This document shows positions 1-6,271 of a stretch of 9,430 bases of DNA, piece after piece. Under the pieces are notes generated by a model. The model did no database searches. It was not told where the DNA came from and saw only the letters and a list, made by a program, of their open reading frames with translations. Every line of letters starts with the position of its first letter. Within the stretch, counting starts at the first letter, position 1. The position numbers and the translations under genes are program-made. The DNA is from Oscillospiraceae bacterium (lineage in GTDB: Bacteria > Bacillota > Clostridia > Oscillospirales > UBA929), in the NCBI GenBank assembly GCA_031282535.1, contig JAITDM010000297.1, forward strand, positions 1 to 9,430. Direction: 5' to 3'.

Positions 1-1237
1 ACGACACCCGGCACATCTCGGCGGCGCGGCGGGTGTAGACGTCCCGCTCGGCGGCGCCCGGCAGCGCGGCCAGCAGCACCGCGGCCTCGCGGCAGAACGC
101 CAGCCGTCCCTCGTCGTCCGCCAGGTCGAAGCGCGCCGCCAGCGTGCTCAGGCGGTACTCCGTCTGTGTTTCGGACCCGGCCAGCAACGCGGCCAGCGCC
201 TCCCGCCCGTAGCGGCGGAGGAACTCGTCCGGGTCCTTTGCGTCCCGCAGGCGAAGCACCTTGACAGCCACCCCGGACTGCCCCAACAGTTCGATCGCGC
301 GGCGCGCGGCGCTCTGCCCGGCGCTGTCCATGTCGTAGGCGAGCACCACTTCTTTCGTGTACTTGGCGAGCAGCAGCGCCTGCGCGTCGGTCAGCGCGGT
401 GCCCAGCGAAGCCACGGCGCAGTCAAACCCCGCCTGGTGCAGGGAGACGACGTCCATATATCCCTCGGCCAAAATCAGCCGGCCCTGCTTGGTATTTTTT
501 GCCATATTTAGGGCAAAGAGCTGACGGCTCTTCGAGAACACCGGCGTGTCCGGACTGTTCAGATACTTGGGCGCCGACCCGTCCAGCACGCGGCCGCCGA
601 AACCGACCACCTGCCGGCGCAAGTCGACGATGGGAAACATGAGCCGGCCGCGAAACCGGTCGTACAGCCCGCCCGTCTTGTTGCGCACCACGAGCCCGGC
701 CTCCAGCAGATCGGATTTGGTAAAACCGGCCTCCGTCATCGCCCGGACGAGGTCCTCCCAGCGGTCGGGCGCGTAGCCGATCCCGAAGCGGGTGACAGCG
801 CCCCGGGAGAGTCCGCGCGCCCGGCAGTACGCCTGCCCGGCTTCCCCGGCGGGGGACAGCAGCGTCTCGTGAAAGTAGCGCGCCGCCGCGCGGTTCAACT
901 GGTAAACGGCGTCGCGCCGCCGGCGCGCGTCCCGGTCGGCGCCCTCCTCCGGCACGGGCAGATTGGCCCGGTCGGCCAAAAAGTGCACCGCCCCCGCAAA
1001 GTCCAAATTCTCCGCGCGCATGACAAATTGCAGCGCGCCCCCGCCGGTGCTGCAGCCGAAACAATAGAAGAGCTGCTTGTCCGGAGAGACGGTGAACGAC
1101 GGCGTCTTTTCGCTGTGAAACGGGCAGAGGCCCTTGTAATCGCTCCCCTGCCGCTTCAGCGGTACATACCGGGCGATGAGCTCCACAATGTCGGTGCGGG
1201 CGAAGAGTTCATCCAAAAACACGTCCGGAAAGGCCAT
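1..1237 (-). CDS. dnaG: DNA primase DnaG, 3' end cut by window edge
   Basis: DnaG synthesises the short RNA primers for lagging-strand replication and works with the DnaB-type helicase. The frame is open from an ATG at 1237 to base 1 and gives 412 codons. The N-terminal CHC2 zinc-binding domain is visible as CPFHSEKTPSF and YCFGC, with ligands C38, H41, C59 and C62. The TOPRIM catalytic core follows: EGYMDV with E258, and YDMDSAG with D302 and D304, matching the acidic metal-binding triad of the family. Full-length primases are about 600 residues, so the C-terminal helicase-interaction domain is missing only because the window ends. The ribosome binding site is weak (GGTGATGGG just before ATG), and no in-frame start codon lies close upstream. 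The gene follows a dgt-like gene after a 137-bp gap; in Firmicutes rpoD commonly comes next, which would lie outside. Identity is certain; the exact start is slightly less so. Confidence 0.97.
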   Translation of the reverse strand, partial: MAFPDVFLDELFARTDIVELIARYVPLKRQGSDYKGLCPFHSEKTPSFTVSPDKQLFYCFGCSTGGGALQFVMRAENLDFAGAVHFLADRANLPVPEEGADRDARRRRDAVYQLNRAAARYFHETLLSPAGEAGQAYCRARGLSRGAVTRFGIGYAPDRWEDLVRAMTEAGFTKSDLLEAGLVVRNKTGGLYDRFRGRLMFPIVDLRRQVVGFGGRVLDGSAPKYLNSPDTPVFSKSRQLFALNMAKNTKQGRLILAEGYMDVVSLHQAGFDCAVASLGTALTDAQALLLAKYTKEVVLAYDMDSAGQSAARRAIELLGQSGVAVKVLRLRDAKDPDEFLRRYGREALAALLAGSETQTEYRLSTLAARFDLADDEGRLAFCREAAVLLAALPGAAERDVYTRRAAEMCRVS

Positions 1238-1319
1238 CCCATCACCACCGTCACGGCGCCGGCGCCCACGGACGCGGGCCGGACCGCAGCCCCGCGCACC
1301 CCGTCGCCGGCCTGTACGC

Positions 1320-1352
1320 CATGTATATATTTACCATAAATGAAATCCGCTA
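1320..1352 (-). promoter_or_regulatory. AT-rich island upstream of dnaG, possible promoter
   Basis: The 137-bp gap between the dgt-like gene and dnaG contains one sharply AT-rich patch in otherwise very GC-rich DNA. Read on the minus strand it contains ATTTCATTTATGG followed by TAAATATATACATGG, offering TATATA (1324-1329) as a -10-like hexamer. The hexamer 17 bp upstream of it (TAGCGG) is a poor -35. It could be a secondary promoter driving dnaG, and rpoD if that follows, independently of the upstream cassette. The composition contrast is seen directly; promoter function is inference. The rest of the gap holds only GC-rich palindromes such as GGCGCCGGCGCC (1255-1266). Confidence 0.3.
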
Positions 1353-1374
1353 TGCACCGCGGTCGTCCGGACCG

Positions 1375-2379
1375 TCAGGTCCTCTGCCAGCCCTTCGGTA
1401 CGAAGATCTCCTCAAACCGGGCCACGGCAAAGCGGTCCGTCATGCCGGCGATGTAATCGCACACCGCCCGCTCCCGCCCCTCGATCTCGGCCGCCGCGCG
1501 CATGTCCGGCGGCAGTTCGTCCGGGCGGCGAACATAGTATTCGAAGAGTTTTTGCAAAAAATCGCGCGCCTTGGTCTCCTCGCCCTTGGCCACCGGGTTC
1601 TTGTAGACCCGCTCAAACAGAAAGGCCCGCAGCGCGCGCATCGCCTCCTCCATGGGCGGCGAGAGGGCGATGTCCTCCCGCGCCCGGCTGTGTGCGACGA
1701 GGTCGCTCACAAAGGCGTTGATGCGCGTCGAAAGCGTATCGCCGAGCCGCGCGCGCAGCGGCCGCGGGATGTCCTCCAGCGTGAGGATGCCGGCGCGCAG
1801 CGCGTCGTCGATGTCCGCGCTGAGGTAAGCGATCCGGTCGGCCTTGTGGACAAGCCGGCCCTCCAGCGTCCGGGCCCGGACGGGCCCGGAGTGGCAGACG
1901 ATGCCGTCGCGCACCTCCCACGTCAGGTTGAGGCCCTGTCCGCCGCGCTCCAAACGGTCCACGACGCGCAGGCTCTGCGCGTAATGGGTAAACCCGCCCG
2001 GCATCAGCGCCGTCAGCGCCGCCTCGCCGGCGTGCCCGAACGGGGTGTGCCCCAGGTCGTGCCCGAGGCCGATGGCCTCGCAGAGGTCCTCGTTGAGGTG
2101 CAGGGCGCGGGCCATCGTGCGGGCCACGCGGGTGACTTCCAGCGTGTGGGTCATGCGGGTGCGGTAGTGGTCCCCCTCCGGGTTCAAAAACACCTGCGTC
2201 TTGTGCATCAGACGGCGGAAGGCTTTGGTGTGTACGATGCGGTCCGTGTCCCGCTGAAAATCCGTGCGGAGCGGGCAGGGCTCCTCCGGCTGCGCGCGCC
2301 CCCGGCTCTCCGCCGCGCGCACGGCGCCGGCGGAAAGCCGCTCCGCCTCCCATCTCTCGACCGATTCGCGCACCGTCAT
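1375..2379 (-). CDS. dgt: dGTPase-like HD-domain dNTP triphosphohydrolase
   Basis: This is an HD-superfamily protein of the deoxyguanosinetriphosphate triphosphohydrolase-like family, which cleaves dNTPs to deoxynucleoside and triphosphate and so tunes the dNTP pool. At 334 residues it is the short bacterial form rather than the roughly 500-residue enterobacterial Dgt. Visible motifs are the N-terminal RTDFQRDTDRI (38-48), FRRLMHKTQVF (54-64), the first metal histidine H78 in RMTHTLEV, the HD pair H107-D108 in GHDLGHTPFGH, and a distal aspartate in ADIDDA (188-193). The last motif reads SADIDD, where related clostridial proteins, from memory, have a histidine before the first aspartate; this is probably harmless. 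The frame extends upstream, but ATG at 2379 is chosen because it overlaps the preceding gene's stop as ATGA and is preceded by GGAGGGAAGTCC. Substrate preference cannot be read from sequence. Position directly before dnaG supports a replication-linked role. Confidence 0.93.
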   Translation of the reverse strand: MTVRESVERWEAERLSAGAVRAAESRGRAQPEEPCPLRTDFQRDTDRIVHTKAFRRLMHKTQVFLNPEGDHYRTRMTHTLEVTRVARTMARALHLNEDLCEAIGLGHDLGHTPFGHAGEAALTALMPGGFTHYAQSLRVVDRLERGGQGLNLTWEVRDGIVCHSGPVRARTLEGRLVHKADRIAYLSADIDDALRAGILTLEDIPRPLRARLGDTLSTRINAFVSDLVAHSRAREDIALSPPMEEAMRALRAFLFERVYKNPVAKGEETKARDFLQKLFEYYVRRPDELPPDMRAAAEIEGRERAVCDYIAGMTDRFAVARFEEIFVPKGWQRT

Positions 2380-3020
2380 GGACTTCCCTCCGTCTGCAAG
2401 GCGCGAAACGCCTCCTCGCCCGCCGCCGGCGTGACGCGCCCGGCCGAAAGATCCACAATCCGCCCGATGAAAGCCCCGGCCAGCGGGGCCGGCATCCAAA
2501 GCGCGATCGAGACGTCGGCGGCGTACTCGACAGACTCCTCCACGCCGCCCGCGGCGGCGATCTCCTGACGCACCGGCACAAGCAGCGGATAGGGGCAGGC
2601 GACCGTCAGCCGCGTCCAGCGCCGCATCGTGGCGAGACCCGCCGCGTCCAGCGCCTCCCGGGCCGCGCGGGCGTAAGCGCGCACCAGGCCGCCCGTGCCC
2701 AGCAGCACCCCGCCGAAGTAGCGGGTGACCACGCAGATCAGGTTGTACACGCCGGCGCGGCGCAGCACGTCCAACACCGGCAGGCCCGCCGTGCCCTGCG
2801 GCTCCCCGTCGTCCGAGTAGCGCATGAGGCTCCCCTCGCGCAAAAGATAGGCGTACACGTTGTGGGTCGCGTCCCAGTGCCTGGCGCGGATCTCCTGCAA
2901 AAAGGCGAGCGCCTCGTCCTCATCGCACGCGGGACACACCCGCCCGATGAAGCGGGAACGGCGCTCCGTAAACGCGGCTTCGCCCGGCCCGCGCGGGACC
3001 TGGTAGGCCTCGTCGCTCAC
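2376..3020 (-). CDS. yigZ: YigZ/IMPACT family (UPF0029) protein
   Basis: This is a member of the YigZ/YvyE family, related to the N-terminal domain of eukaryotic IMPACT; the molecular role of the bacterial proteins is not well defined. The predicted 214 residues match the usual length of about 205-215. The family signature is clear: YSDDGEPQGTAGLPVLDVL (68-86), then TRYFGGVLLGTGGLVRAY (99-116), with WDATHNVYAY (49-58) before it. The C-terminal part (about 135-205) fits the usual small ferredoxin-like DUF1949-type domain. A longer in-frame reading reaches far upstream, but its extra N-terminus runs across the flavin reductase gene and has no family similarity. I place the start at GTG 3020, which overlaps the upstream TGA as GTGA and gives an N-terminus typical of the family (SDEAYQVPR). 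The 3' end overlaps the dgt-like start as ATGA, so translation of the three genes is probably coupled. Confidence 0.93.
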   Translation of the reverse strand: MSDEAYQVPRGPGEAAFTERRSRFIGRVCPACDEDEALAFLQEIRARHWDATHNVYAYLLREGSLMRYSDDGEPQGTAGLPVLDVLRRAGVYNLICVVTRYFGGVLLGTGGLVRAYARAAREALDAAGLATMRRWTRLTVACPYPLLVPVRQEIAAAGGVEESVEYAADVSIALWMPAPLAGAFIGRIVDLSAGRVTPAAGEEAFRALQTEGSP

Positions 3021-3529
3021 GCGTCCTGGCGCAGCAGGGCGACGACCTCTCCAATGTACAGGTGGTGGAAATCCCCGTCGGGGTAGTGGGCGTCCACAAG
3101 CGCCGGCTCCAGGAAACGCTCCGGCTTGAAACGCCCCTTGTAGAGCTTGCGGCAGACGACGGCCAGCTTGGCCTCGGCAAAGAGCGGCACGTCCTGCGGG
3201 CCGTTTTCGACGGTCAGGTGCGCCTCCGCCGCCTTGTCGACGTCGCGGCCGCTCTTGGTCCCACACAGGTTCAGCGCGGCGCGGCCGGACTCGTCAAAAA
3301 AGGAGAGGCTGAAGTGGCTGGCCTCGTCGACGAATTCCCGCGTGTAGCGCTGCGGACGGATGTACACGGTGGCCACGGGCCGGCCCCAAAGGACGCCAAA
3401 CCCGCCCCAGCTCGCGGTCATCATGTTGCACCGCGCACCGACGCGGGCGGCGACGAGCATCCACTCGTCCCCGATGAGCGTGAAAGGATTGATGGAAAAG
3501 TCGGACTGCGCGACAGAAGCCCATGACAT
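3017..3529 (-). CDS. Flavin reductase-like FMN-binding protein
   Basis: The 170-residue protein resembles the flavin reductase-like / flavoredoxin group with the FMN-binding split-barrel fold. These are cytoplasmic proteins that bind FMN and pass electrons to flavin or other acceptors. The recognisable block is NMMTASWGGFGVLWGRPVAT (35-54) followed by YIRPQRYTREF, the usual flavin-contacting region, then HFSLSFFDE and the C-terminal HHLYIGEV strand common in the family. The frame stays open further upstream, but ATG at 3529 has a perfect AGGAGG seven bases ahead and starts with the typical SFxINPF-like segment (DFSINPF). It is the first gene of the cassette and its TGA overlaps the YigZ-family GTG. 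No convincing promoter was found in the 93 bases upstream, which include the 3586-3616 hairpin. The physiological substrate is unknown. Confidence 0.85.
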   Translation of the reverse strand: MSWASVAQSDFSINPFTLIGDEWMLVAARVGARCNMMTASWGGFGVLWGRPVATVYIRPQRYTREFVDEASHFSLSFFDESGRAALNLCGTKSGRDVDKAAEAHLTVENGPQDVPLFAEAKLAVVCRKLYKGRFKPERFLEPALVDAHYPDGDFHHLYIGEVVALLRQDA

Positions 3530-3585
3530 ATGCTTTCCTCCTCTTTTATCGATGGTTTCGGCGCCGGACTGAATCATTCCTATGC

Positions 3586-3616
3586 GACAAACCCACGCCT
3601 TAGGCGTGGGTTTGTC
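3586..3616 (-). terminator. Perfect 14-bp hairpin after rpmE (terminator or REP-like)
   Basis: Two perfectly complementary 14-nt arms (3586-3599 and 3603-3616) flank a three-base loop. The core is CCCACGCC-TAA-GGCGTGGG on the minus strand with flanking ACAAA/TTTGT. It begins six bases after the rpmE stop and separates rpmE from the flavin reductase cassette, so termination is the obvious role. The U-tract is short and interrupted (TTTGTC), so termination may be leaky. The core also resembles hairpins seen at IS200/IS605-type ends and in dispersed REP-like repeats; no transposase is present here. Confidence 0.6.
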
Positions 3617-3622
3617 CGATCC

Positions 3623-3826
3623 TCATTGTCCGAGGCCGAATTTCTTGTTGAAACGATCCACACGGCCGCCCGTGTCCACCAGCTTTTGCTTTCCGGTGTA
3701 AAAGGGGTGGCACTTTGAGCAAATTTCCACGCGAATGTTTTGCTTCGTGGAGCCCGTTTCAAAGGTCTCGCCGCAGGCGCAGCGGACGGTCGTCGTCTCA
3801 TAGTGGGGGTGTATCCCTTGTTTCAT
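3623..3826 (-). CDS. rpmE: 50S ribosomal protein L31, zinc-binding form
   Basis: L31 is a small protein of the large ribosomal subunit, located at the central protuberance and contributing to intersubunit contacts. The 67-residue product starts MKQGIHPHYE, the classic L31 N-terminus, and carries the four cysteines of the zinc-containing form: C16, C18, C36 and C39 (CAC and CSKC). It therefore is the C+ type, not the zinc-free paralogue induced under zinc limitation. The C-terminal GGRVDRFNKKFG is also typical. The start ATG at 3826 is preceded by AAGGAA at a good spacing. It lies alone between its own promoter and a downstream hairpin, so it is probably a monocistronic unit. Confidence 0.98.
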   Translation of the reverse strand: MKQGIHPHYETTTVRCACGETFETGSTKQNIRVEICSKCHPFYTGKQKLVDTGGRVDRFNKKFGLGQ

Positions 3827-3867
3827 GGCGGTTTCCTTCCCTTACATCCGTCTTTAAGGCGGATATT

Positions 3868-3896
3868 ATTATACCATGCCCTTCTCCGCCGCGCAA
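3868..3896 (-). promoter_or_regulatory. rpmE promoter, extended -10
   Basis: On the minus strand a perfect TATAAT (3868-3873) is preceded by TGG, giving the extended -10 form TGGTATAAT. A TTGCGC hexamer (3891-3896) stands exactly 17 bp upstream as the -35. Transcription should start near 3861, leaving a leader of about 35 nt before the rpmE ATG. That leader contains a small imperfect hairpin (ATCCG and CGGAT arms, about 3846-3864) just ahead of the ribosome binding site. A consensus TTGACA at 3903-3908 is too far away (29 bp) to pair with this -10. Confidence 0.75.
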
Positions 3897-3906
3897 GTCT
3901 TTTGTC

Positions 3907-3936
3907 AAAAAATCTCTCCGCGCTTTTGCACGGCGG
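3907..3936 (-). terminator. Possible terminator after glnA
   Basis: Just after the glnA stop (3939-3941) the minus strand forms an imperfect GC-rich stem: CCGC at 3933-3936 pairs with GCGG at 3918-3921, with one more G-C pair beyond a bulge and an A-rich loop. A run of six T follows at 3912-3907 after a five-base gap. The stem is short and the gap long, so this would be a weak terminator. It overlaps the region just upstream of the rpmE -35. Confidence 0.4.
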
Positions 3937-3938
3937 GT

Positions 3939-6032
3939 TCAGACCACGCTGAACAGGATCTCGCCGTACGAGGGGAAAGGCCAGTCGCCGCGGCCCGTGA
4001 GCATCTCGATCTCGTCCACCACGCCCCGCAGCGTCTGCATGTTGAAAAAAACTTCGGCCTGGTAATAAGACGCGGCGTCCTTCTTGTCGGCGTAGCGCCC
4101 GGCGCCGGTCACCGAGGCCTCCAGCTCTTCGAGCTGGGACGAGAGACAGCCGGCCAGCCCGGTCAGCCGCCGCAGCAGTTCCGTCTCCAGCGTGTCGTCC
4201 AGGTCGGCGGCCACGCTCCGCTTGGCGAGCACGCTGTCGGTGAGCTGCTTTGTGTACCGCACCACCGCCGGCACCACCTCGCGCCGCGTCATGTCGATCA
4301 TCGTCAGCGCCTCGATGTGGATTGTTTTGGCATAATTTTCCAGCGTTATCTCCATGCGGGAGACGACCTCCGCCCGGGAGAGCACCCCGTGGCGCTCAAA
4401 GAGCCGGATGTTCTCCTCCGTGGCAAACAGGGGCAGCGCCTCCACCGTCGTGGCCAGGTTCAAAAGTCCGCGTTTTTGCGCCTCGACCACCCATTCGCCC
4501 GCGTAGTTGTTGCCGTTGAAGATGATGCGCCCGTGGCGGCGCAATGTGTCCTTCACCAGCGCGTCCAGCGCCTGTCTGAAATCCTCCGCACCCTCCAGCG
4601 CGTCGGCGAACCCGGCGAGCGCGTCCGCGACGATGGTGTTCAGTACGATGTTCGGCCCCGCCAGCGAGAGCGGCGCGCCGAGCATGCGGAACTCGAATTT
4701 GTTGCCGGTGAACGCGAAGGGAGACGTGCGGTTTCGGTCGGTCATGTCCTGCGGGAAATGCGGCAGGGTGTCGACGCCGATCGCCATCTGCACCTGGCTG
4801 CGGCTGTGGTAGCGGGTGCCCTCGCTGACGGCGGTGAGGATCTCCGTGAGTTCGTCGCCCAGGAAGATCGAGATGATGGCGGGCGGCGCCTCGTTGGCCC
4901 CCAGGCGGTGGTCATTGCCCGCGGTGGCCACGGAGATGCGCAGCAGATCCTGGTGCTCGTCCACCGCTTTGACGACGGCGAGGAGAAAGAGCAGGAAACG
5001 CGCGTTTTTGGCCGGCGTGCGGCCGGGGTCCAGCAGGTTTTCCCCCGTCGCGGTGCCGAGCGACCAGTTGTTGTGTTTGCCGCTCCCGTTGACGCCGGCG
5101 AAGGGCTTTTCGTGGAGCAGACAGACCAGGCCGTGGCGGCCCGCGATCGTCTTCATCAGCTCCATCGTGAGCTGGTTGTGGTCGACGGCGATGTTGACGG
5201 TCTCGAAAATCGGCGCGAATTCGTGCTGGGCCGGCGCCACCTCGTTGTGCTTCGTCTTGCTCAAGACGCCCAGTTTCCAGAGCTCCTCGTCCAGCTCCTG
5301 CATAAACGCCGCCACACGGGGTTTGATGGCGCCGAAGTAGTGGTCGTCCAGATCCTGCCCCTTGGACGGGCGGGCGCCGAACAGCGTCCGGCCGCAGTAG
5401 ATAAGGTCCGGCCTCTTGTTCCAGACCTCCCGGTCGACGAGAAAATACTCCTGCTCGGCGCCGACGCAGGGCGTGACATCCCCCGGATCCGTCTCGCCGA
5501 AGAGGGCCAAAATCCGTTTGGCCTCGCGGCCGATGGCCTGCATGGACCGCAGCAGCGGCGTCTTTTGGTCCAGCGCTTCACCGCCGTAGGAACAAAACGC
5601 CGTCGGGATGTACAGTGTCTTTCCCTTGAGGAAGGCGTAGGAGGTCGGGTCCCACGCGGTGTACCCGCGCGCCTCGAAGGTGGCCCGGAGCCCCCCCGTC
5701 GGGAAACTGGAGGCGTCCGGTTCGCCCCGCACCAACTCCTTGCCGGAGAACTCCATGATGATCCGGCCCTCGCCGTCCGGCGCGATGAAGGCGTCGTGTT
5801 TTTCCGCCGTGACGCCCGTCATGGGCTGGAACCAATGGGTAAAATGGGTGGCGCCGTGCTCGCAGGCCCAGTTCTTCATCGCGGCGGCCACGACATTGGC
5901 CACCGCCGGGTCCAGCGGCGTATGCGCCTCGATCGTCCTCTTCAGGGAGCGGTAGACCTCTTTCGGCAGCCGCCGGCGCATCACGGCGTCGCCAAAAACC
6001 AGACTGCCAAAGCTGCTGATGACATCGCCCAT
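3939..6032 (-). CDS. glnA: Type III glutamine synthetase (GlnN type)
   Basis: Glutamine synthetase makes glutamine from glutamate, ammonia and ATP, and is the entry point of ammonium assimilation. The 697-residue length and sequence mark type III (GlnN), the large form found in Bacteroidetes, cyanobacteria and many Clostridia; types I and II are about 350-470 residues. Catalytic landmarks are GAEQEYFLVD (191-200, metal-binding E193 and E195), KHNEVAPAQHEFAP (261-274), GSGKHNNWSLGT (316-327, H320 in the ATP/metal region) and RLGANEAPP (376-384, glutamate-site region). The type III N-terminal domain is present (FGDAVMRRRLPKEVY near residue 13), and the C-terminal helical part ends with WPFPSYGEILFSVV. 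ATG 6032 is supported by GAGGT eight bases upstream. The gene has its own promoter and a long structured leader, so it is probably transcribed alone and controlled after initiation. Confidence 0.97.
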   Translation of the reverse strand: MGDVISSFGSLVFGDAVMRRRLPKEVYRSLKRTIEAHTPLDPAVANVVAAAMKNWACEHGATHFTHWFQPMTGVTAEKHDAFIAPDGEGRIIMEFSGKELVRGEPDASSFPTGGLRATFEARGYTAWDPTSYAFLKGKTLYIPTAFCSYGGEALDQKTPLLRSMQAIGREAKRILALFGETDPGDVTPCVGAEQEYFLVDREVWNKRPDLIYCGRTLFGARPSKGQDLDDHYFGAIKPRVAAFMQELDEELWKLGVLSKTKHNEVAPAQHEFAPIFETVNIAVDHNQLTMELMKTIAGRHGLVCLLHEKPFAGVNGSGKHNNWSLGTATGENLLDPGRTPAKNARFLLFLLAVVKAVDEHQDLLRISVATAGNDHRLGANEAPPAIISIFLGDELTEILTAVSEGTRYHSRSQVQMAIGVDTLPHFPQDMTDRNRTSPFAFTGNKFEFRMLGAPLSLAGPNIVLNTIVADALAGFADALEGAEDFRQALDALVKDTLRRHGRIIFNGNNYAGEWVVEAQKRGLLNLATTVEALPLFATEENIRLFERHGVLSRAEVVSRMEITLENYAKTIHIEALTMIDMTRREVVPAVVRYTKQLTDSVLAKRSVAADLDDTLETELLRRLTGLAGCLSSQLEELEASVTGAGRYADKKDAASYYQAEVFFNMQTLRGVVDEIEMLTGRGDWPFPSYGEILFSVV

Positions 6033-6053
6033 GGTTTGTTACCTCGTACACAC

Positions 6054-6127
6054 AAAAATCCCGGTCAAACAGCCCCCGCGCCCGAACCGCATCCCGCCTC
6101 CGACGAAAAACGCCGGTCTTTGGCGCT
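6054..6127 (-). promoter_or_regulatory. Second attenuator-like element in glnA leader
   Basis: On the minus strand CGCC (6122-6125) pairs with GGCG (6111-6114) around a seven-base loop AAAGACC, extended by G-T and A-T pairs, and is followed by TTTTT (6106-6110): a short terminator-like hairpin. The 3' arm can instead form CCGGCG (6111-6116) with CGTCGG (6100-6105), looping out the five T, which would exclude the terminator. The string CGGCGTTTTTC is an exact repeat of one in the upstream element, 41 nt away. A third five-T run lies at 6054-6058 with no convincing stem. Function is inference. Confidence 0.35.
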
Positions 6128-6142
6128 ATTTTCGCGCGCTTT

Positions 6143-6197
6143 ACGGAAAAACGCCGCAGGCACCACACCCGCAGCGCCTTTGCTGCCGTCTTTCCGT
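6143..6197 (-). promoter_or_regulatory. glnA leader attenuator with hexaloop antiterminator
   Basis: Two exclusive folds are visible in the glnA 5' leader. Terminator fold: arms 6166-6176 and 6152-6162 form 11 pairs (four are G-U wobbles) with loop TGG, followed directly by TTTTT (6147-6151). Antiterminator fold: ACGGAAAGACG (6187-6197) pairs over 11 bases (one G-U) with the U-tract region 6143-6153. Directly inside it is a hairpin GCAGC-AAAGGC-GCTGC (6171-6186), whose 3' arm is the terminator's 5' arm. The hexaloop has A at position 1 and G at position 4, as in targets of ANTAR-domain antiterminators, which are known to control nitrogen genes. Known ANTAR targets have two such hairpins; a clear second hexaloop was not found upstream. 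The pairing is seen; the regulator is inferred. Confidence 0.55.
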
Positions 6198-6212
6198 TCT
6201 GATTCCAATACC

Positions 6213-6231
6213 GTTGCCGCGAAGCGGCAAC
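6213..6231 (-). repeat. Perfect 8-bp triloop hairpin in glnA leader
   Basis: On the minus strand GTTGCCGC-TTC-GCGGCAAC forms eight perfect pairs about 40 nt downstream of the predicted glnA transcription start. It is preceded, not followed, by a T-rich run (TTGTTTTTTG), so it is not an intrinsic terminator in either orientation. It occupies the position where the first hairpin of a two-hairpin ANTAR target would be expected, but has a three-base rather than a six-base loop. Confidence 0.5.
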
Positions 6232-6253
6232 AAAAAACAAGAATTTGGGTTGT

Positions 6254-6271
6254 GGGTTGCAACTGCAACCC
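6254..6271 (-). promoter_or_regulatory. 18-bp palindrome at the glnA transcription start
   Basis: The minus-strand sequence GGGTTGCAGTTGCAACCC is a perfect inverted repeat with 8-base arms and a 2-base centre. It begins about eight bases after the -10 hexamer, so it sits at roughly +1 to +18. In DNA this is a typical repressor-operator position; in RNA it could fold as a 7-bp 5' hairpin with an AGTT loop that would protect the message. I do not recognise the operator family. Confidence 0.5.

Noticed and set aside
2380..2499. N-terminal extension of the dgt-like frame
   Set aside because: The extension overlaps the YigZ-family coding sequence and has no family similarity; ATG 2379 has GGAGGG upstream and an ATGA overlap.
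1321..2568. A 415-codon open frame on the plus strand opposite the dgt-like gene
   Set aside because: It is antisense to a gene with intact HD motifs and has a biased, repeat-like composition without domains.
3021..3266. N-terminal extension of the YigZ-family frame
   Set aside because: It lies inside the flavin reductase gene in another frame and gives a low-complexity Arg/Pro/Gly sequence; GTG 3020 fits the family length.
3530..3622. Promoter for the flavin reductase cassette
   Set aside because: A TTGTCG in the hairpin arm has no acceptable -10 at 16-18 bp; I could not support a site, so the cassette may rely on readthrough from rpmE or a non-consensus promoter.
3903..3908. Consensus TTGACA as the rpmE -35
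   Set aside because: It is 29 bp from the TATAAT, too far; TTGCGC at 17 bp plus the extended -10 explains the promoter.
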